Shown here: positions 47,101-54,083 of the stretch, piece by piece
How the letters are laid out: every line of letters starts with the position of its first letter
Position numbering within the stretch: position 1 is the first letter of the stretch
DNA from: Fusobacteriota bacterium
GTDB taxonomy: Bacteria > Bacillota > TC1
Assembly: GCA_009773805.1 (NCBI GenBank)
Contig: WTXA01000001.1
Location: forward strand, 620,001-684,000
DNA: 64,000 nt
Direction of reading: 5' to 3'
The notes under the pieces: model-generated
Databases searched by the model: none
Told to the model about the DNA's origin: nothing
The model's input: only the letters and a program-made list of their open reading frames with translations
Made by a program: the position numbers and the translations under genes

Positions 47101-49939
47101 TAATATAAACACGGTTCATGGTAATTACTATTGCTTTTATCATTAACCATGCATGATATGGTAGAAATACTATATTTAAAGTCAACTGAATCAGTTCTGC
47201 CTTAGATCCGATAATTATTGGCTTATCTCTCTTTATTCTTCTGATTATTGGTCTATCATGTAGTAATGAATGAAGAACTCCAATTAAAAGTGGTATTGAC
47301 ATTGGTAGCATAAATAAAGTTAACCAGAAAAAAATATTTCCTGGAAGTATACTAAAACTTAGTGCCAACAAAACCATCAAGGATGGAGCAACCAAGCTTC
47401 TTCTTAGATTGTCCAAAATCTTCCATTTTGATAATGTAGAAAGTGGGTTTACTATTTTTTCATTTTTAGCATTAATCACTTTTTTAAATAAAAATGGGAA
47501 TAGTTGCCAATCTCCACGAACCCATCTAAAACTTCTTGAAGCAGCTCCATTGTATTGTGCTGGATGTGCATCCATTAATTTTAGGTCTGATACTAAGCCT
47601 GTACGTACATAAGATCCTTCTAGTAGGTCATGACTCAAGACAGTATTTTCTGGTATAGTATTTTTAAGTACACTTTGAAATACTTTTAAGTCATATATTC
47701 CTTTTCCGGTATAACTGCCTTCTCCAAATAGGTCTTGATATACATCAGATATGGCATTTGCATAAGGATCCATTCCACCTTGACCAGCAAAGATTCTGGA
47801 AAACAAGGTCTTGTTGGAACTTTCTAGTTCTACTTGAATCCTTGGTTGCATTAGACCATAACCTTCTACTACCATTCCTTTTTTTCTATCAATTACAGGA
47901 CAATTTAGAGGATGGGCCATACTCCCTATCATTTTTTTAGCCATACCTATTGGTAGGATGGTATCACTATCTAAAGTTATTATGTATTTTACTTTTGTCA
48001 GATGCTTTAGACTTGCTGAAAAGTAGCCAAAACTAGTGTCTTCAGCACCAAGTAGCATATCATTGAACTCTAATAAAGCTCCTCTTTTTCTTTCCCAGCC
48101 GAACCATTTAGAATTTTCTTCATTAAAAAGGCTTCTTCTATGGAAAAAATAGAATTTGTCATCACTGCCCTTGGCATAAGTTTCATTTAACTTTTTAATG
48201 CCACTCATTGCCTTTTCAACAATCATTTTACCATTTTTTATATTCGTACTAGCGGAATCAGCATAAGCTCCAATTAAAACAAAGTATAGATTATCCTCGC
48301 GGTTTGTGAGATAGTTGCTTTCCATTCTAGCTATCAGTTCTTCTACAGTACTTTCATCAGATAGTAATGTAGGGGTGGCAACTATAGTGCGAAGATTTTC
48401 TGGGATTCCATTTTTTAAAGCCATTTTAGGAAATACAGTCGGCTTTATAGCTTTACATATTATCCAATTGACTGCTGTAATTGCAATTTCGCTTCCAGGA
48501 ACTAACAAAATAAGACTAGCAATTACTGCTAATAATAAATGATTAGTTGCTGCAGTCATCACGGTAAATCTAACGCCAATTGCAATTATGAGTAATGATA
48601 AGGTTATAACCGATGTGAAATATATAATTTCAGGTTTATCTAAAACAAATTTTCTTAGTTTTTCGATTATTTCGATTTTCTTTTCCTGGCTATTTTCTAG
48701 TGTTTCTATACCTTTGCCTAGTAAATAGTACCCAACATGCCAAGTACGCTGCTCTACAGTGTCATTTCTTTTTTCTTGAGGTGTTGTTTCGAGGGCTTGA
48801 TTTGCCAAGTCAAGTACCTTTTGGGCCAGGTAAAGTTCAGATACTTTAAATCTTGCTGCTAATTCTTGAATTTTTGCGTGGTAATGATTCCTGGTCTCAA
48901 TGTCCATTTCATGATAGATACTAAGTGGATCTTGAACTAAGATTTTTTCAATGTAGCTGGCATTTTCAAATAAATCTGCCCAGTCCATGGTTGTCATGAA
49001 ATGTAGACTAGTTATACAATTTCCCATAGAAACAGTCTTAACAGATTGATAATTATGCTCTTTGTTGGCAATTATTTCTGTGGTGGTTCCAAATTTCTTT
49101 AATACCTTGTCCATTATGCGTAGGACATTTACATTACTCTTACCAGATCTTCGGATGCTATATAGTAAATGTTCAATATATGATGGATTAATTTCTTCCA
49201 TCTTATTAAGATTTTCTTTGAAGGTTAATAAAAATTGTTTGTGTACTTCTTCATCATTTTCAAGCCATTGTTTATATGTTCGATCTGCTTTATGCCAGTT
49301 GATTTTTGTTTTTTTGATATTTTCGCTAAGAAATCTAATTTTTTCCAATAAGGCGAGCCTAATTACTAATGGCATAGCCCATATTTCTCTATCAAAAAGA
49401 ATGTTTTGTGTCTGGTAAGCAGTCAGATAATCTAAAATGACTTTATCGTCAATTTGTCCATCAGTATGGGCTACTATTTCTACAGCAATAGCAAAGATAC
49501 GAGCTTGTCCTTTAAGCTCTCCGTTTTTAAGAACTGGTAATTGGAGGAAGGTTTTCTTGTTCAAGTCGCGTCTAAGACCTTTTACTTGTTCTTCAATTAT
49601 ATAGAAATTGTCTAATAACCATTCAGCTGCAGGAGGTACAGGTCTCTTTTTTTGTATGTCTTCATTTAGTTCTTTATATACAGATATTATTGTATCGTAG
49701 TTAGCATTTAATTGGGTAATAGGCCAAGCCTTGTATTTTGGTTGTGATGTTATTGTGTGTTCTCTTGCTTTATTTTGGGCATGTTTTTCAAGCTCTTCTC
49801 CAGAAAGAACAACGTCTTGCATATTTAATTTATTGTTAGCACTTGTTCTTTTTAACAAAAGCCAAAGAATAAATAGAACAATAAATATAAACAATACAAA
49901 TATCCCTAAATTTGATAATACCCCATTGATGCTATCCAT
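41177..49939 (-). CDS. Cyclic beta-1,2-glucan synthase-like protein (NdvB/Cgs family)
   Basis: A giant membrane enzyme of 2920 aa, the size of rhizobial NdvB. Order: anchor helix (12-30), N-terminal domain, membrane segments near 435-490, glycosyltransferase family 84 core with DSD (657-659) and R805-W806 in FRWVRGDWQ, more helices (about 855-1010), a middle domain (about 1040-1560; APDNYQVYPARGLAYRTSPTNIG) like the cyclising transglycosylase domain, and a C-terminal GH94 phosphorylase-like module with the catalytic Asp of GDWNDGMN (D2604). In Brucella and Agrobacterium homologues initiate, elongate and cyclise beta-1,2-glucan from UDP-glucose; homologues occur in Thermoanaerobacter. AGGAGG precedes ATG 49939. 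An attenuator-like leader lies upstream. Confidence 0.9.
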   Translation of the reverse strand: MDSINGVLSNLGIFVLFIFIVLFILWLLLKRTSANNKLNMQDVVLSGEELEKHAQNKAREHTITSQPKYKAWPITQLNANYDTIISVYKELNEDIQKKRPVPPAAEWLLDNFYIIEEQVKGLRRDLNKKTFLQLPVLKNGELKGQARIFAIAVEIVAHTDGQIDDKVILDYLTAYQTQNILFDREIWAMPLVIRLALLEKIRFLSENIKKTKINWHKADRTYKQWLENDEEVHKQFLLTFKENLNKMEEINPSYIEHLLYSIRRSGKSNVNVLRIMDKVLKKFGTTTEIIANKEHNYQSVKTVSMGNCITSLHFMTTMDWADLFENASYIEKILVQDPLSIYHEMDIETRNHYHAKIQELAARFKVSELYLAQKVLDLANQALETTPQEKRNDTVEQRTWHVGYYLLGKGIETLENSQEKKIEIIEKLRKFVLDKPEIIYFTSVITLSLLIIAIGVRFTVMTAATNHLLLAVIASLILLVPGSEIAITAVNWIICKAIKPTVFPKMALKNGIPENLRTIVATPTLLSDESTVEELIARMESNYLTNREDNLYFVLIGAYADSASTNIKNGKMIVEKAMSGIKKLNETYAKGSDDKFYFFHRRSLFNEENSKWFGWERKRGALLEFNDMLLGAEDTSFGYFSASLKHLTKVKYIITLDSDTILPIGMAKKMIGSMAHPLNCPVIDRKKGMVVEGYGLMQPRIQVELESSNKTLFSRIFAGQGGMDPYANAISDVYQDLFGEGSYTGKGIYDLKVFQSVLKNTIPENTVLSHDLLEGSYVRTGLVSDLKLMDAHPAQYNGAASRSFRWVRGDWQLFPFLFKKVINAKNEKIVNPLSTLSKWKILDNLRRSLVAPSLMVLLALSFSILPGNIFFWLTLFMLPMSIPLLIGVLHSLLHDRPIIRRIKRDKPIIIGSKAELIQLTLNIVFLPYHAWLMIKAIVITMNRVYITNKNLLEWVTSAELEKKQKNSLKSYIINMKTSIISSIILFALIVIFKTNLIPLGIFCLIIWFSAPFVAYKISKEPKKTDINVSENEILELGRMSRRTWRYFEEFANSKNHYLAPDNYQVYPARGLAYRTSPTNIGLGLLATLSARDFGYIGTKEMLEQLERTITTIESMDKWNGHLYNWYNTNTLKTLQPAYVSTVDSGNLAGYLITLVQGLKGYLDKPLIDSQFYKGIKDTINCIGEEGTTACQKYFDYLSLQGDNISFPNGWKMALKEIKTVCGLQDLKKTFWIYKVENMLQKFDSEIQDFLPGQALLDGFSKEFMKTKDTEELLLLLNENPKLKDLPKYYNQLETNIKTLMIFIQKSKNEKMKNNIVGLQELEIKIINTRAKVIDFLKRYQELIARIEVIYVDMKFLPLYDKKKQLFSIGYNFDDNKLTNSYYDLLASEARLTSYISIAKGEIPVTHWFKMGRALTVVGRYKGLVSWTGTMFEYLMPLLIMKSYKHTLLDETYSFVIKSQKKYAKMRNMPWGISESAFNLLDRNQEYQYKAIGVPWLGLKRGLIEDAVTTPYATCLALMVDPRGAIENLKRLKIEGLEGRYGYYEAADYTKERLGSEPNLHIIKSFMAHHQGMSLLALNNFLNKNIMQERFHQDPAMDAARLLLQEKVPGNVLITKTHKEKVVPYKEDIIKEKRAIRTFYKPDEELPKAHILTNGNYSIMITDRGTGYSKNKLMAVTRWRMDSALDSYGMFFFLKNVDNDTIWSATYAPLNTKPDNYEVIFMADKATYLRRDEDIETKTEVLAASGENAEIRRLSITNKGDKTCNIEVTSYSEIVLASQETDESHPAFSNLFIETEYNKELNCLIGSRRPKSKLDKAIWIGHSAVLEGNSAGELQYETDRMKWIGRGRNLKNSLAMLSGKPLSNTTGPVLDPVMSIRVKVSIEPGKTAKISFVTTVAESNEYLMSKIEKYSSPDRIEGAFNLAQVRSSLEMKYLNMNEEEEELYQNMLSDILFVSPLRNKNQNQIMKNTKGQSALWRYSISGDMPIILVVLNKNNQMRLLSEVLKAQEYCHLMDIIVDLVILNEEEYTYDAPLNQLISDIILSSQTHDYSSRKQHVFILDKSKVLEEDISLLYAVSRLVFIGDDGNFNEQLLREKKKFLPSVVEFNKINDNDFNNNMESPKIPPLLYFNDLGGFNEKGDEYIIKLNNEQVTPAPWINVITNEKFGFLLSESGSGYTWSGNSRENKLTPWFNDPVCDPPGELLYLRDEETGHVWTTTASPIREKEPYVIHHGFGYTKFEHNSNEIKQSLTQFVPVDESIKLSLISLKNISDKSKTLKLTYFVKPVLGVIRKNSILHIKTNLDDSSAILIENPYNEDFSGEICFVDASIQERSITNNGKEFFGNGNVTLPDCLKREKLSGNMDMVTDPCAAIQIEVVLEPNESKDIVFQLGIGKELIEIKNLMKKYRSVENTRLALTRVKEFWREKLHAVQVNTPAKSMDLMLNGWLQYQLISSRLWARAGFYQAGGAFGFRDQLQDCLSIASIWPEAARKQILLHGRHQYVEGDVQHWWHEPSDKGVRTRFSDDRLWLPYVTAEYIKITGDSTILSEELPFLIEDQLKDYEDDRYGKPRVSEEKATLYEHCLRAIEVSLKFGKHGLPLMGSGDWNDGMNEVGNRGLGESVWLGWFLISVLTEFAPLCKHMGDYSHEEKYHTVMTKILGAIEKEAWDGKWYRRAYFDNGLPLGSEQNNDCKIDSISQSWAVISGQGKLNRAKEAMRSMENYLISREDGLMKLLTPPFNLGKEEPGYIKGYVPGTRENGGQYTHAAAWAIIAFAKLGNGNKALELFELLNPINLTNNYREYSRYKVEPYVMAADVYSIYPHIGRGGWSWYTGAAGWMHKAGLENILGFQKNGDSILIDPCIPSHWKEYELFYQFKSANYHITVKNPNGKTKGVAQLSLDGIPLEGQIFPLTDDWTLHKVDVVLG

Positions 49940-50167
49940 TATATATTTCCTCCTAATATTTATTACCAGCTTGTTCAGATATCTTTTTAATTAATTAAGT
50001 AAAAACACAAAAACCTACCCTTAATGTAGGTTTATGGATTCATAATCTTCAGGAAAACCTAAATATTACTTTACTATTTTAAGCATTATATGTTGACTGT
50101 TTTATTAGTTTTTATTAGTTTCCCTTTTGATTTTCTAAATCCACCCCATTAGTCAGAGGTTTTAACT
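49940..50167 (-). ncRNA. Untranslated leader of the glucan synthase gene with attenuator
   Basis: About 227 nt between an extended -10 promoter (TG-A-TATAAT, 50182-50174) and the gene. It ends in a terminator at 50033-50011. Upstream, TAGGTTT (50061-50055) can pair with AAACCTA (50033-50027), the 5' arm of the terminator, giving two exclusive folds. Another hairpin, ATTAGT...ACTAAT (50148-50170), opens the leader. I recognise no known riboswitch class. Confidence 0.5.
50011..50033 (-). terminator. Attenuator terminator before the glucan synthase gene
   Basis: An 8-bp stem AAACCTAC / GTAGGTTT with a 7-base loop, followed on the minus strand by TTGTGTTTTT. It is 70 bases upstream of the start codon with no other minus-strand gene to terminate nearby. 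Confidence 0.7.
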
Positions 50168-50300
50168 AATAACATTATATCATATACATTCTAGTGAATG
50201 ACGTTAGGCTCAATAAAAAAATAAAGAAGCCTAATTATTCTCGATTATTTTAAATTATCAATAACAGTCTTATTGGGGTAAATAGCAATTACACTATGAA

Positions 50301-50336
50301 AAAGACGTCAATCAAAATCTAATGATTGACGTCTTT
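50301..50336. terminator. Terminator after the 50.4-kb membrane protein gene
   Basis: A perfect 14-bp stem AAAGACGTCAATCA / TGATTGACGTCTTT with an 8-base loop, 20 bases after the stop. Confidence 0.88.
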
Positions 50337-50356
50337 ATATATTTATTACCTGAAAA

Positions 50357-52030
50357 TTATTTGATACGCAATGTATCATTAACAAGTTCTCGTACTAGAT
50401 ATGTCCCATCATCAGAGGGCAAGAACTTAACAGTTACTGTATCTCCAGCTTGGAGGAATCTTGTATCCACCCCAAGTGAAATAGGAACCATATATATTTT
50501 ATCCACGTCATTTGCAAATACAAACTCTAAAATGTCACCTTTAGACTGTCTAACGCGTGATACTACTCCACTTACACTTTCTAAGCCATCTGTTATTGGG
50601 CTTCCGTTTTGATTACTGAGAAGTGAAATATATTCTGATTTACAATCCCTTAGGTTCTGATTTAGTACTATAGCACCATCAGATACTCTAACTAAAACAT
50701 ACCATTGCCTTTGGACATTATTTTTTAAGGTCATAAAGTATGTAGGTTGTCCTTCAATATTTACTAGTAAAGGCTCAGTAGCATTTAGATTTTGTGCTTT
50801 TACACTTTGATGACTTCTAGCTATTTCCATGGCTCTGTATTCTGTAATCCCTTGTATACGATACATTTTTGTTTCCTTGGTTCTAAGATCTATTAGCACG
50901 AAGCCAACTGATGTCTCGTCTGCATTATTTGGTGAGGTTATTCCAGAATACAAGTAGGTCTTTCCTTTTAATGAAATATAGTTGTATTCTTCTGTTAAAT
51001 TAAATACTTCCTTTTTTGCTCCAAAGGTGGCATTGAACCAGCCATTCTTATAGGTTAAGGCTTTGTTGGCTTGTGTCATGGCTTGTTCTGATGGTACTAC
51101 ACGGTCTACCCATGATGGTACATCTTTAATATCGTAGCGGTTAATTTCACCATTTACTGCATTTACCAATACAACACCAATTGGATTTTGACCAGAGAAT
51201 AGGCCAACCTCATTATCATAAACTGAAGCTACCCAATAAGGGTTACCCTCGTCGTCAATTTCAAATGAGTAATCTGTAATAAGGCTTGTTGGATAGTTCA
51301 TCCAAATATATCTTGATAAGTTACGATTCAAAAGTCCAGATTCCAGGTACTTTATGCCCTCTTTTACTTCAATAAATTTTGCTTCTTCTGTTACTACATC
51401 GACCATAACATAGCCCACTGATCCAGTATTATAGTGGGTTGCGGCTACAACTAAGCCATTGTATTCTAGTGGTGCTACTCTAACTAGTCGTTCAACACCA
51501 TTTTCTTTAATATTTATTAATGTAAAACTATCACCTATAGAATATTGACTTCCATAAGTACTTAGTTGTCCCTCAGCTTTTCTTAGTGCAATTTCTTTGT
51601 CTATAATTGGCAGGGTTGAGGTACCTATTGATTCAGGATTTACCTGCTCGGCAAAATCTTGTATTTCTAATACTTCCATCGGCATTTGTTTGACGTAAGC
51701 TTTTGATCTTAGTATATTTGCTCCTGATATTCCTCCTATAATTAGATATAGAACGAATATAACTCCTAGTATTGAATAAAAACCTACAAGTTTTGCAGCT
51801 TTAAAGTCTAATATACTTACTATATTTTTTGCAATTTTCTTTTGTTTAAAGATTGTAATTATAAAGGCATTTATTCCTATTAGCATTAGTACTACTAATA
51901 CAGCTGCTGGGCTTTTTATATTTAGTTCAGGTTGAAAGAAGTATAGCCATCCTGCTGATATTATAAGTATTATCGGTAGTGCTAGGATAATCCTTTTTAG
52001 GTTGTGTTTGCTTGGTTTGTCTATTTGCAT
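50357..52030 (-). CDS. Large membrane-anchored protein of unknown function
   Basis: 557 aa: three N-terminal helices (about 13-31, 41-60, 83-104), then a long outer domain of about 450 residues with repeated beta-strand patterns resembling PepSY-type modules (GYVMVDVVTEEAKFIEV; IGVVLVNAVNGEINRYDI; GFVLIDLRTKETKMYRI), each pairing a strand with a short turn. A final small barrel (VSGVVSRVRQSKGDILEFVFAND) looks OB-like. I do not know the family. Single gene with its own terminator. The 313 bp upstream (52031-52343) hold only AT-rich sequence and a hairpin AATGGCTACTC / GAGTAGCCATT at 52290-52315 that has no T tract. Confidence 0.7.
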   Translation of the reverse strand: MQIDKPSKHNLKRIILALPIILIISAGWLYFFQPELNIKSPAAVLVVLMLIGINAFIITIFKQKKIAKNIVSILDFKAAKLVGFYSILGVIFVLYLIIGGISGANILRSKAYVKQMPMEVLEIQDFAEQVNPESIGTSTLPIIDKEIALRKAEGQLSTYGSQYSIGDSFTLINIKENGVERLVRVAPLEYNGLVVAATHYNTGSVGYVMVDVVTEEAKFIEVKEGIKYLESGLLNRNLSRYIWMNYPTSLITDYSFEIDDEGNPYWVASVYDNEVGLFSGQNPIGVVLVNAVNGEINRYDIKDVPSWVDRVVPSEQAMTQANKALTYKNGWFNATFGAKKEVFNLTEEYNYISLKGKTYLYSGITSPNNADETSVGFVLIDLRTKETKMYRIQGITEYRAMEIARSHQSVKAQNLNATEPLLVNIEGQPTYFMTLKNNVQRQWYVLVRVSDGAIVLNQNLRDCKSEYISLLSNQNGSPITDGLESVSGVVSRVRQSKGDILEFVFANDVDKIYMVPISLGVDTRFLQAGDTVTVKFLPSDDGTYLVRELVNDTLRIK

Positions 52031-52343
52031 TTGTCTTTGCTCCTTTTAATTATTCCTCTTATTGTTTATCTACTTTAATTGTACTATATCTAAATTTTAA
52101 TTGATACGTCATATATGTAATAAATATTCAACACAAAGCAGTTGAAGCTCTATTGTTGATACGTATATACTCTAGACTATTTCGCTAATTTTCTTCATTA
52201 AGCCTATAATTTTAGATAATAACAAGCCTTTTCCCTTTGCCTTCTACCTATAAAATATCATGTCTATATTAATATAAAGATTATATGCCAATGGCTACTC
52301 CGAAGAGTAGCCATTAATTATATATTTCATTTACTTGATTTAA

Positions 52344-53618
52344 TTACTTAACTATTGGAGGTGTTCCCTCTTCATTACCTAATACTACATCGATTTGGAT
52401 TAAAGCATCGTTAAGTATAGCTTCTACTCCAACTACTCTTCTTGCAGGTGTACCTTCTGGGAAGAATGTTGAATAAACTTCATCTACTGCTGCAATATCT
52501 TCAATATTCTTTAAGAAAATATTAACTTTAACCACATCAGCTAAAGCATGATCAACGGACTCTACAATTGCTTTAATATTCTTTAAGCATTGTTCAGCTT
52601 GTTCCTTTACTCCACCAGCTACCATCTCACTAGTTGCAGGATCGATAGGTAATTGAGCTGAAAGATGATTGTAATGAGAAAATGCTACAGTCTGTGTTGA
52701 AAGAGAACTTTTTGGTGCATTATCAGTATTGTTGGCTTCAATGATAAGACCATGTCTATCTTCAACAGCTTGAGGAGGTGTTCCATCACCGTGTGATACT
52801 ACAGCTTCAATTTGAACCAAAGCCGCATGAGGTAAAGCTGCTGCTGCAATTACTGTTCTAGCAGGCATATAAGCTACAGCCCTAGCAATAGCAGAATCTG
52901 GGAAAAATGTAGTATACACTTCATTTACAGCCTCTATATCAGCTAAGTCCTTTAGGAAAATATTAATCTTAACAATATCATCCATAGGAACATCAATACT
53001 TTCTAAAATAGCCTTAACGTTTTTCAAACACTGTGCAGCCTGCTCTTTAACTCCACCAGTTACTAATCTACCAGATTTTGGATCGATAGGTAATTGAGCT
53101 GAAACGTTATTGTAATGAGAAAAAGCTACAACTTGGGATGATAGTGAACAAATTGGTGCTTTACATGTATTATTATTTAGCTTAATAAGATCACCAGCTT
53201 GTGGTGCATTTGGTATTGTACCTTCACCATTAGAAATTAAAGCTTCAACTTGCACTAATGCATCCATTGGCAAAGCTGCAACTGCTACAACAGTTCTTGT
53301 AGGAACATAGTTTGTGAAATACTTTTTATAGACTTCGTCTATAGCATCCATGTCTTTAATATTCTTAACAAAAATTGTAATTCTAACAACATCGTTCATA
53401 ACATGATCAATGCTCTTAAGCACAGACTTAATATTTTTAAAACATTGTTTAGCCTGATTTCTTACACCACCATCTACTACTTTACCTGTTTTTGGATCTA
53501 TTGGTAATTGAGCAGATAGATTATTGTAGTGAGAAAAAGCTACAGTCTGTGAATATGGCCCTATGCTTTTTGGAGCCTTTTCTGTGTTTCTTGCTAATAC
53601 CGCGTTATAGTTACTCAT
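52344..53618 (-). CDS. Protein of three fused RidA (YjgF) domains
   Basis: A 424-aa chain of three tandem RidA/YjgF/UK114 domains (about 1-130, 140-277, 292-420). RidA hydrolyses reactive 2-aminoacrylate-type enamines/imines released by PLP enzymes. Normal RidA is a 128-aa homotrimer with active sites between subunits, so this chain could be a covalent trimer. The key arginine that binds the substrate carboxylate is kept in all three (R108, R254, R393; PTR/PAR motifs). Each copy has the VAFSHYNxxSAQLPIDP strand. Repeat 2 has an eight-residue insert (about 242-250). AAAGGGG precedes ATG 53618. The gene stands alone. Confidence 0.92.
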   Translation of the reverse strand: MSNYNAVLARNTEKAPKSIGPYSQTVAFSHYNNLSAQLPIDPKTGKVVDGGVRNQAKQCFKNIKSVLKSIDHVMNDVVRITIFVKNIKDMDAIDEVYKKYFTNYVPTRTVVAVAALPMDALVQVEALISNGEGTIPNAPQAGDLIKLNNNTCKAPICSLSSQVVAFSHYNNVSAQLPIDPKSGRLVTGGVKEQAAQCLKNVKAILESIDVPMDDIVKINIFLKDLADIEAVNEVYTTFFPDSAIARAVAYMPARTVIAAAALPHAALVQIEAVVSHGDGTPPQAVEDRHGLIIEANNTDNAPKSSLSTQTVAFSHYNHLSAQLPIDPATSEMVAGGVKEQAEQCLKNIKAIVESVDHALADVVKVNIFLKNIEDIAAVDEVYSTFFPEGTPARRVVGVEAILNDALIQIDVVLGNEEGTPPIVK

Positions 53619-53645
53619 ATTTGAATATCCCCTTTAAAATAAATT

Positions 53646-53674
53646 TAGGTTAATAAATAAAATTAATTAACCTA
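53646..53674. promoter_or_regulatory. Inverted repeat in the 5' leader of the triple-RidA gene
   Basis: TAGGTTAAT / ATTAACCTA (9-bp arms, 11-base loop) immediately after an extended -10 (TGG-TATAAT, 53690-53682, minus strand). It is a plausible operator or 5' stabilising hairpin. Confidence 0.5.
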
Positions 53675-53756
53675 CTATTGAATTATACCAATAATTAAAC
53701 GATTTGAATACACTAACCACCGAATTGTCTCTTGAGAAAAATTTTGATATAAAAAT

Positions 53757-53787
53757 GCACATCCATTAAATTATTTAACAGATGTGC
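53757..53787 (-). terminator. Terminator of the hemerythrin-ATPase-HMA operon
   Basis: A stem GCACATC / GATGTGC, followed on the minus strand by ATTTTTATATC, 18 bases after the HMA stop. Confidence 0.65.
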
Positions 53788-53804
53788 CAATAGAATATTC
53801 TTAC

Positions 53805-54038
53805 CTATATTTCTTTAACTTGAGATTTCTTAACCTCATAGCCTAAAGCACTTATAGCCTTTTCTATCTTCTCTATCGAAAGTATTTTTAAATCGAAATC
53901 CAACTTGACCTTACTTGAGTTAAATAGCACTTTAACGCTTTGTTTATCTACTCCATTTAAGGATTTAACTGCATTTTCAATTTTCTGGCCACATGATGGG
54001 CAGGTTAAAGTCTCTAATTGTATAATTGCTTTTTGCAT
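53805..54038 (-). CDS. HMA-domain metallochaperone-like protein
   Basis: A 77-aa ferredoxin-like heavy-metal-associated domain with TLTCPSCGQKIENAV (metal-binding C13 and C16, CxxC) and the typical ALGYEV end. It would carry a soft metal ion, e.g. Cu(I) or Zn(II), to the P1B ATPase encoded 45 bases upstream, whose own N-terminus lacks an HMA domain. Last gene of the operon, before a terminator. Confidence 0.9.
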   Translation of the reverse strand: MQKAIIQLETLTCPSCGQKIENAVKSLNGVDKQSVKVLFNSSKVKLDFDLKILSIEKIEKAISALGYEVKKSQVKEI

Positions 54039-54083
54039 TATATATCTCCTTGTTCATTTATTAATTCCATTATTTCTATATTT

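Noticed and set aside
52290-52315. Hairpin after the triple-RidA gene as a terminator
   Set aside because: The 11-bp stem is clear but neither strand has a T run after it, so I note it only as a hairpin.
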